Shown in pieces: positions 44,493-54,500 of a DNA stretch of 64,000 bases. A program made the translations under genes and the position numbers. The stretch's first letter is position 1. Each line of letters begins with the position of its first letter. This stretch comes from Nitrospira sp. (lineage in GTDB: Bacteria > Nitrospirota > Nitrospiria > Nitrospirales > Nitrospiraceae), in assembly GCA_024760525.1 (NCBI GenBank), contig CP060499.1, positions 1,116,001 to 1,180,000 on the forward strand, read 5' to 3'. The notes below the pieces were generated by a model. The model was given only the letters and a program-made list of their open reading frames with translations, was not told the origin of the DNA and ran no database searches.

Positions 44493-46277
44493 ATGCCCTC
44501 GAATGCCATTGCATTTGCCCTAAAGACTCCCGGCCATCTCCGGTTTCCCTCATCATGCACGCTCGCTGAGCAGTTCGACCAGATGGGTGGACACATCGAA
44601 ACCCTTCCGACCGGGCATCTGGTGTTCTATGGTCCTGATGGACGGAGATTTCTCGCTGCCGATCCGGCAGGCTATCCCTTGCATGAGTGTGAATGGGAAT
44701 CCAGCCCCGCCGGGACTGTTTTGCTGACGCGCGCGCGCGTCCGGTTGGATTGGGGGCGGTGGGTCGGAATTAAACCATGCGGACTGGTGAACGAAACGAG
44801 GTTGAATCTCGCTGCAAAGCCCAATTGGCAGCAGACCACTCCTGATGATCTTCGCGCCCTAGCTGCCGGGGCATTACGAGTACCGATCGAGGAGGTGCGG
44901 TGGTTTTATCGGGATGAGGATCTGACGATTGATCCAACAGGGACGGCGACGATTCGCCAGCGAAAAGATGCGCTGTATGTGCTAAATGACGGAGGGTTTG
45001 AGCAGGCCCGCTTCATGTCCTGCATGGGCGCGATGCATTGGGATCAAATTGATTTTCTCCCGGTCGTCGAGCTGTTCAAGTCGCTGTTGCCGGGGACCGG
45101 CTCCGCGGTGTTCGAGCTGATTCGCGGGCTGTATGACGATCAAAACAAAGGACAGGTCACTCCAAGGCCGTTACGATATCGCGGGATTCCCACCTATCCA
45201 TCTGAGGCGGCGTTTCGCCTGTTCAGCAGTTTTTTCACACCGCAGCGAGTACGCGGCGTGGACCCATTTGCCGATTTCATGAATCCCATGAAATCCCATG
45301 TTGGTACATGGCTGCCGGCCCAGCATCCTCCGGTTCGCTATCTGGACGAGAGCCAAGGATTATGTCTGACCGTACAAGCCGGGGTCGTCCAAAAGGCGAC
45401 GCTTGCGGATGATGCGGCCGGCCTTTCATACATGAATCCAAGCGGTCGTCGTGTGCTTCCGCTGGATCGCAGTCTGCAGGTCCAAGGAAGTCGGTTGATC
45501 CTGAGGGATCGGGAAAGGGAAACGGTCGTCTCGTTAACGACCGGTTTTCATCCGCTGCCCTCGTCTTCTCCCGAGTGTCCCATAAGTCCTATCGATTGGC
45601 GTACAGTCTTCACGCAAGGGTTCCTGAAGATTCTCCCTGCCGAAGCGTTTGAGGCGGTGCCGCTGTTTCCGGATGACGACGAAGAGATCAACGAACTCGC
45701 CGCGCAAGCTTTTGTTGCGGACTATCTGGACGATCTGAGCGAACAAGACCGTGGAATTGGAAGATTCCGATCACAAGCGGAACGCGTACTCATCGACAAC
45801 GGGGATGCCGTCATTTCAACATGTATTCTCTTCGACCGGCCGCGCGACTACACCGTCAGTGTCCGCCACTTGGCCTATGCGCAGCGTCAGGCTCAACAAC
45901 TGTGGACTCAGTGTGCCGAAGTGCACCAATGGGAGTGGCTGCAGCGAATTCGCATGGTACCCGCCGGTGAGTATGAACGGTCTACAGTGAGCCAGGGGAC
46001 TTATGATCTGCTGTATCACTGGGTGCCGTATGCTTCGTTTGGATCTTCGGTTGCCTTGATGGCCGGTGTCACACGATTGAGTCACACCTTGCGGCGGGGA
46101 GGTGAGGCGTTTGTGGTCGGACCCGTTGAGCTGCGGGAGCTATTGGCGAGAGCAGGGTGGGATGTGCGCTGGGACCAACCAGTCGTCTCCCTTCCGACCT
46201 TCCGTATGCACAAGGCGATCTTGCCTAAGGCAAGAGTGAAAACAGGGCTGACGGTGTTCCATGCCAGGCGGCTCTAG
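44493..46277 (+). CDS. Unrecognised 594-residue protein
   Basis: I do not recognise the family. It is soluble, without signal peptide or membrane helix. The first half contains beta-rich stretches (HLVFYGPDGRRFLAADPAG, TARVRLDWGRWVGIKP-like), FYRDEDLTIDPTGTATIRQ and MGAMHWDQIDFLPVVELFK. The C-terminal 150 residues (QGTYDLLYHWVPYASFGSS, then TLRRGGEAFVVGP and LLARAGWDVRW) recall the end of a class I SAM-dependent methyltransferase. However, the glycine-rich SAM motif is not evident before it. The ATG starts directly after the proA stop, so the two are likely co-transcribed. No known link to proline metabolism explains it. Confidence 0.75.
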   Translation: MPSNAIAFALKTPGHLRFPSSCTLAEQFDQMGGHIETLPTGHLVFYGPDGRRFLAADPAGYPLHECEWESSPAGTVLLTRARVRLDWGRWVGIKPCGLVNETRLNLAAKPNWQQTTPDDLRALAAGALRVPIEEVRWFYRDEDLTIDPTGTATIRQRKDALYVLNDGGFEQARFMSCMGAMHWDQIDFLPVVELFKSLLPGTGSAVFELIRGLYDDQNKGQVTPRPLRYRGIPTYPSEAAFRLFSSFFTPQRVRGVDPFADFMNPMKSHVGTWLPAQHPPVRYLDESQGLCLTVQAGVVQKATLADDAAGLSYMNPSGRRVLPLDRSLQVQGSRLILRDRERETVVSLTTGFHPLPSSSPECPISPIDWRTVFTQGFLKILPAEAFEAVPLFPDDDEEINELAAQAFVADYLDDLSEQDRGIGRFRSQAERVLIDNGDAVISTCILFDRPRDYTVSVRHLAYAQRQAQQLWTQCAEVHQWEWLQRIRMVPAGEYERSTVSQGTYDLLYHWVPYASFGSSVALMAGVTRLSHTLRRGGEAFVVGPVELRELLARAGWDVRWDQPVVSLPTFRMHKAILPKARVKTGLTVFHARRL

Positions 46278-46439
46278 CATTGCCTGAAAAAACGTCTCGG
46301 GCGAGCGGCTCCCTCTGTTTTAAGAACTGGCTTGTCCCTGGCAAGTTCTGTAGAATTCCCACCCTGGTGCCTGCACATCACACCGTCCAGACAAGATGTA
46401 GCCTGATCAGGACGTAGTCAACGATCGAGGAGGGAAATC

Positions 46440-46616
46440 ATGCCGAGCGTGCTCGACCGAGTCATCGAGAGAGAATTGAGAAAAGAGCTTAAGGATGCGC
46501 TGGTCAGGTTTGAACAACAGCTGCGACAGTCAGGTGTCTCAGACGAGAATGTAAAAAATCGCATGCGCGGAGCCAAGCAATTCGTGGCCTTTTTGTACGG
46601 CAGGTACCTCGGATAG
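46440..46616 (+). CDS. Small 58-residue protein
   Basis: A short gene found by eye: GAGGAGGG at 46427-46434 lies five bases before the ATG. The protein starts MPSVLDRVIERELRKELKDA, is strongly helical and charged, and ends AKQFVAFLYGRYLG. There is no signal or membrane segment. It resembles no family I know by name. The excellent ribosome binding site and clean reading support it as real. It may share a transcript with the next small gene. Confidence 0.65.
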   Translation: MPSVLDRVIERELRKELKDALVRFEQQLRQSGVSDENVKNRMRGAKQFVAFLYGRYLG

Positions 46617-46712
46617 CACTCGTCTCAAGGTCCTGTCCGATTGGTACCATGTGAAGGCATTCTGCTGGCAATGTAAGTAGGCGCCGAGAGCCATTCAACC
46701 AAGGAGGGATCC

Positions 46713-46991
46713 ATGACAACCGCGCGTTCGATATCAATCTTCGCTATTCCCGCATTCTTGCTCGGGTTCGTGTTGGGAGGGGTGTCGTTGCATGTCGCTT
46801 CAGCTGAGGGGCTCTTTGGGCTCAAGGATTCCGTCACCCAGATTGGAACCTCTTTGGTCGACATGCAGAAGAATGTCGATGCTCTGCAGAAGAATATGAA
46901 TACGCTCAAGCAGACCAAAGATAATCTCTCTTCACTGTCAGTGTCCGGTGGTGGCGCCAAGGGAGCGATGGATTCCCTCATGAACAAGTGA
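46713..46991 (+). CDS. Small exported coiled-coil protein
   Basis: A 92-residue protein with AAGGAGGG just before the ATG. The N-terminus (SISIFAIPAFLLGFVLGGVS, then HVASAEG) is a signal peptide or anchor with a possible AxA cleavage site. The rest is heptad-like (IGTSLVDMQKNVDALQKNMN) and ends in a glycine-rich turn. Function unknown; a periplasmic structural or chaperone role is conceivable. Confidence 0.75.
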   Translation: MTTARSISIFAIPAFLLGFVLGGVSLHVASAEGLFGLKDSVTQIGTSLVDMQKNVDALQKNMNTLKQTKDNLSSLSVSGGGAKGAMDSLMNK

Positions 46992-47505
46992 GAGCTCTAG
47001 TTCATAGCAGTAGTTACCCACCTACGTCCGGTTGGTCTGGCAATGAGCTGGGCCAGCCGGTGCCTCTCTCGAATCAACGCGACTTCATGACGTCCTCGAT
47101 TTTCTGCTAATCCTTTCCTCAGATCGAATCCACTCTTCATCCAGCAGCCATCATCACCTTATCTGTTTCCTCCAGCAGAGAACTCTAGATTCTCCTATTA
47201 GGAACCACGGTACGGTTTCCCTTGCGGTCACATGGGACCAAGCTGACATCATTTGACTTCAACCAGATGCGCTGTCTTGGTGTAGTTGAAGCCCTCTTCT
47301 CTACGTGTGAGCCATCCCTCCTCACTTTCGTATATGGCCATTCAAAATGGCTCTGGAAGCCTATTTTCAGGAATCAGATCTTGACAGACAACTGACGGGC
47401 CCACTACACTCACGCCACTTTGTAATTAAGAATAGACACGTGAGTGTTTTAGCTTACTCTATCTATTCTTCTGGACTTTCACCCACTGTCAAGGAGTGTG
47501 CGTTG
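46992..47505. other. Intergenic region before the RTX lipase locus
   Basis: About 510 bases without a supported gene. A GC-rich hairpin with arms CCGGTTGG and CCAGCCGG (one G-T pair) spans 47028-47060, close after the previous gene. It may act as a terminator although no T-run follows. The open frame from 47347 continues into the next gene, but that gene's ribosome binding site points to a later start. Confidence 0.35.
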
Positions 47506-47829
47506 ATGAGCGACCAGAAAGACACGACTATTGCGTTAAACATCCGGCTAAAACCGTCTGATTCTTCGGCCCACCCACGCACGGCTAACTACACCAACGT
47601 CGGGGTAGCGCAGGGCATCGCCTATCTGGACTTTGGATTTATCGAGCCCGCGTTGCTTGCCGCGATTGCGAAGACGGCGAAAGACGGCCAGGCGGCTCCG
47701 AAAGGTGTCGAGGGGCATCTCGTCAGCCGTGTGGCCATGGATGTAGCTGCCTTGGCCAGGTTGCAGCAACAGATTCAGCAAGTGCTGGAGAGCTTGGGTG
47801 CAGCGCGGCAGCCGAAGGCAAAGGGCTAG
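47506..47829 (+). CDS. Small protein resembling DUF3467
   Basis: A 107-residue soluble protein. Its middle (NYTNVGVAQGIAYLDFGFI) and end (VSRVAMDVAALARLQQQIQQ) follow the DUF3467 pattern, in which an N-x-x-x-V strand, a short D-F-G strand and a C-terminal V-x-M-x-x-x-x-x-x-x-L helix recur. Function of that family is unknown. AAGGAG at 47491-47496 supports ATG 47506, although the frame is open from 47347. It precedes the first exported-protein/lipase pair by 21 bases and may be in the same transcript. Confidence 0.6.
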   Translation: MSDQKDTTIALNIRLKPSDSSAHPRTANYTNVGVAQGIAYLDFGFIEPALLAAIAKTAKDGQAAPKGVEGHLVSRVAMDVAALARLQQQIQQVLESLGAARQPKAKG

Positions 47830-47850
47830 CCCTTAGAAGGAAGGCAACTA

Positions 47851-48651
47851 ATGAATGGGAAATGGCCAAACCGGTCGCTGATTATCGTGATTCTGTTTGC
47901 CGTGGTGTGGGGCATTGGGGTCCGCGCCGACGCCGGTCTTTTCGGCTTTGGGCGAGACAGTTGGCAAGAGGAGGTGCTGCTCCATGACGGCAGCAAGATG
48001 GTCATCACACGTTCACAAACGTATGGTGGGAGCCACGAGATCGGGCAGCCATCACCGATTAAAGAGCACACGATTTCCTTCACGCTGCCAGGGTCGAGTA
48101 AGCGCATCACCTGGACGAGCGAATATGGAGACGACCTTGGGCGCACGAACTTTTATTTACTAGCCGTGCAAGTACTGAACGGAACTCCCTACATTGTTGC
48201 GGAACCGAACCTGTGTCTCTCGTACAACAAGTGGGGCCGACCCAATCCGCCCTATGTGTTCTTCAGGTACGACAGCAAAGCCTGGCAGCGTATTCCACTT
48301 GAAGACGTTCCTGCCGAGTTTCAATCCATCAATGTGGCTCTCGACATTCTTGGACGTGAAGTAGAGAACTTGGTGAGACTTGGTTTTGTCTCGTCAGAGC
48401 AGATCAATAGGATGAACCGGCACATAGTCAGCCCTCAATACAAGAGTATTCTGCGCGAACCAATGAAGGAGCATGGGCAAAGCCAGTGTGGAGAAATGAT
48501 TTATGCGGGGAAAGAAGGCGGAGGTTGGATTGGGTTGGGGTGGTTTCGAGATCAGCCGTCTTACAGTGCCTGCAGCAAATCCTGTGAAAGCTGGCATGTG
48601 CCGGTAGAGAGGTGTCCTTGTGCCACGTTATTTAAGGAAAAGGGAGAATAA
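47851..48651 (+). CDS. Exported partner protein of the RTX lipase, copy 1
   Basis: A 266-residue protein with a Sec signal (SLIIVILFAVVWGIGVRADA). The mature start GLFGFGRDSWQEEVLLHDGS and the segments VITRSQTYGG, KRITWTSEYGDDLGRTNF, LCLSYNKWGRPNPPYVFF and WQRIPLEDVPAEF are shared almost word for word with the protein at 50755-51492. The C-terminal quarter is different and cysteine-rich. The lipase gene starts two bases after its stop. Similar proteins of unknown function occur in other bacteria (from memory). A periplasmic protein encoded tightly before a secreted lipase could be an immunity protein, chaperone or co-secreted partner. I favour immunity, as inference. Confidence 0.8.
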   Translation: MNGKWPNRSLIIVILFAVVWGIGVRADAGLFGFGRDSWQEEVLLHDGSKMVITRSQTYGGSHEIGQPSPIKEHTISFTLPGSSKRITWTSEYGDDLGRTNFYLLAVQVLNGTPYIVAEPNLCLSYNKWGRPNPPYVFFRYDSKAWQRIPLEDVPAEFQSINVALDILGREVENLVRLGFVSSEQINRMNRHIVSPQYKSILREPMKEHGQSQCGEMIYAGKEGGGWIGLGWFRDQPSYSACSKSCESWHVPVERCPCATLFKEKGE

Positions 48652-48653
48652 CC

Positions 48654-50417
48654 ATGGTGACGGAACTTGAATATGCGTTGATGGCTGGCCGGGCGTATCA
48701 ATCCACTCGTGCCGAAAAGAATTGGTTCCCAACGCTAGATAGCTATGGCTGGTTAGAACCTCTGGAAAAGAGGCGAAGAGATCCAGCCACTGGTTTTGAG
48801 GCTGGCTATTTCCAGCGTGGCACCGAGATCGTCATTTCCATCGCAGGGACCGATCCGAACGACGGCATTTTACCGCCCGGGCCGGACAATACGGCCAATA
48901 TCTTGCTCACCTCGGGTATAGCCTCTGTGCAGCTGTTACAAGCGGCAGAATACTATTTGCAAGTCCAGGCGGCCAATCCCGGCGCAACGATTACCATTAC
49001 CGGCCACAGCCTGGGCGGCGGGTTGGCGGCCCTTATGGGTGTGTTCTTCGGCAAACAGGCGGTGACCTTCGATCAAGCACCGTTCGCCAACTCGGCGACG
49101 CCAAGCCTGTTCCCAAATGTCGCCGAGACGCTCCTGTCCGATCTGCTTACCCGGGGTTACAGCATAACGGCCTTGGCCGGACTGACCGACTTTCTACAAC
49201 GCCGTGCGGTCAGTGGCGGAATTCCAAGCGCTGACCTGGTGAGCAGCCTCAATGTGCAAGGGGAATTTCTCGCTGGGGTGCCTTGGAATGTTCTGGCGAA
49301 CCGCATTGGTCTGCCAACCTATCTCCCGACCGATGCTCCGGGCGTGTCCGGGGGCGATCTGCATTCGCATGCGTTGCTGACCGCGTTTCTCCAGAGTATG
49401 CAGACCGCTGTGTCAGGACAGACGTTAAACGGCGTCACTGCCAAACTCACCGATCTGATGGGGATGATCTTTTCAAGCGGCTTGTTTGCGCATCCGACCA
49501 CTGACCCTCAGAATCGAAACTTCCTCGAGCGCCTGGTCCAGAACGAAACGGCCAATGCAATGGTGACGCGGTTCACCAGTGATCTTTGGAAACTGGCGCA
49601 GGAGGGCGGACTGACAATGACGGATGGTCCCACGCCTGCTACGAATTTGGTCAGCAAGACGCTGATCGCGTTTGCCATGCAGATGTACTACGAAGACACC
49701 GTTAATGCCACGAACGCGAGTAAGGAACTGTTCACCGATCTTGCCACGGCGGGCATTGGTAGTGGCGGCGTCCACTTTGATCGGGCCGATGTGGCCACCA
49801 CGCTCAGCGACGCCAAGGGCTACACCATGTACTTTCAGAACTATCTCAACTCATCCGCTTTTACCAATACCGATCGCCAGCTGATTCAGTCGCTACTGCC
49901 CACGCTGCGCGACTGGTATGTGCAGGCGGGATCGGGCGGGATGAATGTGACCGATGACGAGAACCGGAGAGCATTTCTGCTGGGCGGCAAACGAGTCGAT
50001 ATCCTTAGCGGCGGAAGTCAGATCGACCTGCTGGTGGGCAATGCTGGTGCCGACACACTGGATGGCGGTGGGGGCAATGACACCTTACTCGGCGGTATCG
50101 GCTTCGACCGCTATTACTGGAGCACAGGCGATGGGCACGATTGGATTGAGGACGCCGATGCCACGGGAGCGATTTTCGTCAATGGCCGGATGCTTGTGGG
50201 TGGCGTGAAGAAGTCTGGGCATACTGATTGGGAAAGCGCAGATGGCACGATCAAGTACGAGCTGGCAGGGGGCGATCTCGTCGTAAAGCTGAACGGCACA
50301 CAGATCCTGACCGTCAACGAGAACTTTGAGAGCGATGAGAACAATGATGCGCTGATGAATAGCGGAAGTCGGACCGAAGTGGCGACCCCCTCGAAAGAGA
50401 TATATACAACAGTATAA
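48654..50417 (+). CDS. Class 3 lipase-domain RTX protein, shortened copy 1
   Basis: A 587-residue protein with an alpha/beta-hydrolase lipase domain in its first 270 or so residues. TITGHSLGGGLAALMG has the nucleophile Ser119, preceded by ISIAGTDPND, and GDLHSHALLTAFLQ has a candidate catalytic histidine. A single RTX block follows (GNAGADTLDGGGGNDTLLGG). The protein matches the first 550 residues of the 2044-residue copy 2, but after NENFES it diverges and ends 31 residues later. It therefore lacks the long RTX array and the normal C-terminal end, and may be secreted poorly or not at all. RBS GGGAGA precedes the ATG. It would hydrolyse lipids or phospholipids outside the cell. Confidence 0.85.
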   Translation: MVTELEYALMAGRAYQSTRAEKNWFPTLDSYGWLEPLEKRRRDPATGFEAGYFQRGTEIVISIAGTDPNDGILPPGPDNTANILLTSGIASVQLLQAAEYYLQVQAANPGATITITGHSLGGGLAALMGVFFGKQAVTFDQAPFANSATPSLFPNVAETLLSDLLTRGYSITALAGLTDFLQRRAVSGGIPSADLVSSLNVQGEFLAGVPWNVLANRIGLPTYLPTDAPGVSGGDLHSHALLTAFLQSMQTAVSGQTLNGVTAKLTDLMGMIFSSGLFAHPTTDPQNRNFLERLVQNETANAMVTRFTSDLWKLAQEGGLTMTDGPTPATNLVSKTLIAFAMQMYYEDTVNATNASKELFTDLATAGIGSGGVHFDRADVATTLSDAKGYTMYFQNYLNSSAFTNTDRQLIQSLLPTLRDWYVQAGSGGMNVTDDENRRAFLLGGKRVDILSGGSQIDLLVGNAGADTLDGGGGNDTLLGGIGFDRYYWSTGDGHDWIEDADATGAIFVNGRMLVGGVKKSGHTDWESADGTIKYELAGGDLVVKLNGTQILTVNENFESDENNDALMNSGSRTEVATPSKEIYTTV

Positions 50418-50560
50418 AGTACTTATTATAACGTAGGTGTAAATACAACTCGAACGTTGCTCTTGTAGGAATGGATAATTCACGAAGCTGCAGCTAGGCC
50501 ATCTCCCCTCATCTATCATTCCAGGAATCCACGCGCATGAGTGAAATGAAAGACCAGCCA

Positions 50561-50680
50561 ATTGCAGTGCTCCGCACTGTTATGCCTGTGGGTGAGATTT
50601 TGAACGCCAGTTTGGTGGACAGCATCAATGTGGCCGGGGAATTCTTATCCAGGATGTCTTGGGACCTCTTGAATCGCATC
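50561..50680 (+). pseudogene. Fossil fragment of a third lipase copy
   Basis: Within the 337-base gap between the two cassettes, one frame reads IAVLRTVMPVGEILNASL and then NVAGEFLSRMSWDLLNRI. This lines up with LTLRAAMAPGEIPNSSL and NVDGEFLSGMPYNILDRI in copy 2 (52.05-52.17 kb) and with the same part of copy 1. No other lipase part is present on either side. It is an about 40-residue remnant left by deletion of a further cassette, sitting directly before the second partner gene. Confidence 0.8.
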
Positions 50681-50754
50681 GATCGAAAAAGAAGCAAACG
50701 CTTCTGCGGTGGCAATGTTGCAGGTTCGGGATTTCAGATGGAAAGGAAAGCGGT

Positions 50755-51492
50755 ATGAGCAACTCAAAGGCAATGCTTCTCACGCTCGCCGTTCTCGGAG
50801 TGTTACTGGCGTGTCTGAGCGGCGGTGTCGAAGCCGGTCTCTTCGGTTTTGGCGGAGATAGTTGGCAGGAAGAAGTGCTGTTGCATGACGGAACCAAGAT
50901 GGTTGTCACCCGCTCGCAAACGTATGGGGGGCGGCGCGAAGTTGGCCAGCCGCCACCGATCAAAGAGCACACGATTGCCTTCACACCACCAGGGTTGGAT
51001 AAGCGCATCACCTGGACCAGCGAATATGGGGAAGATCTCGGACGAACCAATTTTCACCTACTGGCCGTGCATGTGCTGAACGGTACACCCTATCTCGTCA
51101 CGGAGCCGAACTTATGCCTGTCGTACAACAAGTGGGGGCGGCCGAACCCGCCGTATGTCTTCTTCAAATACGACGGCACGGCCTGGCAGCGCATTCCGCT
51201 TGAAGCCTTTCCGACCGAGTTTACCACGATCAATGTGGCCCTCAGCATTATAGGGCGTGAGGGAACGGAGCTAGTGAGACAGGGTTTTGTTTTGGCAGAG
51301 AAGATTAAGGAATTGAACCGTCATACAGTGAATCCCGACCACAAAACCATTCTGCGAGAACCGATGAAGCTGGGGACAGAGGGATCCGCGGTGAACTGTC
51401 AAGAGATGATTCATTACAAATGTGGTTGGTTTGGAACTAGCCCAGATGGGAAGTTCAATAAAGAGTTTGCTGATCGCATGTGTAACAAGTAA
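50755..51492 (+). CDS. Exported partner protein of the RTX lipase, copy 2
   Basis: A 245-residue paralogue of the protein at 47851-48651. A Sec signal (AMLLTLAVLGVLLACLSGG, then VEAGLF) is followed by GLFGFGGDSWQEEVLLHDGT and the same conserved core up to NPDHKTILREPMK. The last 45 residues differ from copy 1, though both are cysteine-containing. The frame is open upstream to 50659 through the lipase fossil. GAAAGGAAAG before ATG 50755 and the signal peptide set the start. The large lipase/RTX gene follows after 25 bases. Conserved body with variable end is what paired, specificity-diverging partners would show. Function is inferred only. Confidence 0.8.
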   Translation: MSNSKAMLLTLAVLGVLLACLSGGVEAGLFGFGGDSWQEEVLLHDGTKMVVTRSQTYGGRREVGQPPPIKEHTIAFTPPGLDKRITWTSEYGEDLGRTNFHLLAVHVLNGTPYLVTEPNLCLSYNKWGRPNPPYVFFKYDGTAWQRIPLEAFPTEFTTINVALSIIGREGTELVRQGFVLAEKIKELNRHTVNPDHKTILREPMKLGTEGSAVNCQEMIHYKCGWFGTSPDGKFNKEFADRMCNK

Positions 51493-51517
51493 CACAATTT
51501 AAAGGAGACAAATAATC

Positions 51518-54500
51518 ATGGCTACCACAATCGAATATGCCTTGATGGCTGGAGCTTCGTACATTTCTACTCGTCCCGACATCAACAAATTTCCAATACC
51601 ACAAGGATGGGTAGCCGTAACTAACCCACCACACTTCCAAGATGATGCAACCGGCTTCGAAGCCATTTCTTTCCAACGAGGCAATGAAATTGTCATCTCC
51701 TACGCCGGTACAAATCCCAACGAATCGCTGGTTGGACCAGACCATACGGCCGATTACTTGCTTGCCACAGGTGTGGGCTCCGTGCAGCTTGAGCAAGCCG
51801 CTGAATACTACTTGGAAATCATGGCGACTAATCCTAACGCCACCATTACCTTCACGGGCCACAGTCTAGGCGGCGGTCTAGCGGCCTTGATGGGTGTGTT
51901 CTTCGGCAAGCAGGCAGCCACATTCGACCAGGCGCCGTTTGCCAATTCGGCGGAGGCCAGTCTTGTCCTCCCAGATGTCGCGGCGGTTCTGAAGGAATAT
52001 CTGCTCTCAGAGGGTTACAGTCCTGAAAAGCTGGTTGGTCTGACGGACTTTCTCACGCTACGTGCCGCCATGGCTCCCGGTGAGATCCCAAACTCTAGCC
52101 TGGTGACGAGCGTCAATGTGGACGGCGAGTTTTTGTCTGGGATGCCCTACAACATCTTGGATCGTATTGGCCAGCCCGCTTCTATCCCCACCAACGCGCC
52201 TGGGGTATCAGGGTACGATCTCCACTCCGTGGCCTTACTGACGGCCTTTTTGCAGAGCATGCAGACCGCTTTGTCTGGACAGGCGTTGAACGATGTGACG
52301 TTCAGGCTCACGAAGCTGGTGGAGATGATCTTCGACGACAGCTTGTATGCGCATCCAACTACTGACCCTGACAACCAGAATTTTCTCGAGCGTCTTGTTC
52401 AGAATGAACAAGGCAACGCGATGGTGACCCGCTTCACCAGTGACCTCTGGAAGCTGGCGCAGGATGGTGGACTGACGATGGCCGATGATGCCTTCGCATC
52501 GGTGAAACTGGTCAGCCAGACTCTCATCGCCTTTGCCATGCAGAAGTACTACACCGAAACACAAACGAGTGCGGGCTACAACAAAGAATTGTTCACGGAC
52601 GTGACGGGTGGGATCCGATTCGATCTGGCGAATGTCGCTGCCAATCTCACTGACACGAAGGGGTACGACCTCTACTTCCAGACCTATCTGGCCAACGCCT
52701 TTACTGCTAGTGATCGGGACCGGATTGAATCGTTATTACCGGGATTGCGTGACTGGTACGTGCAGGCGGGATCGGGCGGCATGAACGTGACCGATGCCGA
52801 GAACCGGGGAGCCTTTCTGCTGGGCGGCAACCGAGTCGATACCCTCAGTGGCGGAAGCCAGATCGACCTGCTGGTGGGCAATGCTGGTGCCGACACACTG
52901 GATGGCGGTGGGGGCAATGACACCTTACTCGGCGGCATCGGCTTCGACCGCTATTACTGGAGTATAGGCGATGGGTACGACCAGATTGAGGACGCCGATG
53001 CTAGTGGAGCGATTTTCGTCAATGGCCGGATGCTCAGCGGTGGTGTGAAGAAGGCGGGACACACGGATTGGGAAAGCGTAGATGGCACGATCAAGTACCA
53101 GATGTCAGGGGGCGATCTCGTCGTGAAGCTGAACGGCACGCAGATCCTGACCGTCAACGACAATTTTGAAAGTGGGCAGTTCGGGATTCAGTTAATCGAT
53201 GCGAAGGATCTGTCGGCGGGGCTGCCGACGTCCGGTCGGACGATCGAGGGTGATCATCAGCCGGCATGGCCATTTCGGTTTGACGATCTCGAAAATTCTA
53301 TTTGGGACGATCCGACACGGGTGCCGAAGTTAGATCATCTACAGGGCAGTGGGGGGAATGACACGATCGACGCAGGCGAGTTGGAGGACTGGCTACGCGG
53401 GTTCGGAGGGGACGATGTGCTCCTCGGCGGTGGGGGCGCGGATCGAATGCAAGGTGGCGATGGCCATGATTATCTCTTCTCAGACCAACTCGTGAATCTT
53501 GCGGAACTCGCTTCGCTGAGTACATTTACGGGTGTGGGAACCTCGCTGGAGTATCTCAATGGCGGCGCCGGCGACGATGTGCTGGTTGGGGGAGCGGCGG
53601 CGGATGAACTGTTCGGCGCCTCCGGTGCAGACCTTCTGCTCGGCGGAGATGGAACCGACTTTTTGGGCGGCGATGACAACTATCGGCTTCCGTATCCAAC
53701 GTGGCTAACATTCTTTTACTTCGACGAACAAGGCACGCTCGTTTTTGCCAACCTGGTGAACGATTCTACAAAACTAGAGATCGAGGAATTTGGCCAGGCG
53801 GATGAGATGTACGGTGGAGGCGGAGACGACCTCATTTGGGCGGGTGGTGGGAATGATTTGGTGTATGGCGATGCGGGCGATGATCGGATTACGGGAGATA
53901 GTGGGGATGACACGATCTTCGGCGGAGATGGCAATGACTGGATGCAGGGAGAGAATTCAGCGCTGTCAATCGGAAGCATGAACGATTATTTGGACGGGGG
54001 CGATGGGGACGATTACGTGCTCGGGGCTCAAGGGGACGACGTGGTGATCGGTGGATTGGGTAGCGATTACCTCTTCGGAGAGGCGATGAACCTCCTGGGC
54101 GTGATCGGAAATGATATTTTGGATGGGGGAGACGGAAACGATTTTCTCTACGGAGAGGGCGGGGACGATACGTTGTTTGGCGGAGCGGGGAACGACGAGC
54201 TGATCGGAGACTTTACCAACGATCCCGTTCCCGGGAATGACCTCCTCTATGGCGACGCCGGGTTTGACCACCTACAAGGGGAAGCTGGCGATGACCTGTT
54301 GGACGGAGGCGAGGACGACGACGAGTTACAAGGCGGCAGTGGTAATGACATGTTGTTTGGAGGGGCAGGCAACGATCTGCTCTTTGGCGAAGCGACTTCA
54401 TTTCAAGGTCAAGCGGGTGACGATACGCTCGATGGGGGTGAAGGAACGGATCACCTGCAAGGCGGCGGTGGAGCCGATACGCTGTTTGGCGGAACGGGAA

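Noticed and set aside
46324..46356. AGAACT...AGTTCT hairpin after the orphan 594-residue gene considered as a terminator
   Set aside because: The stem has an internal mismatch and no T-run follows, so support is too weak.
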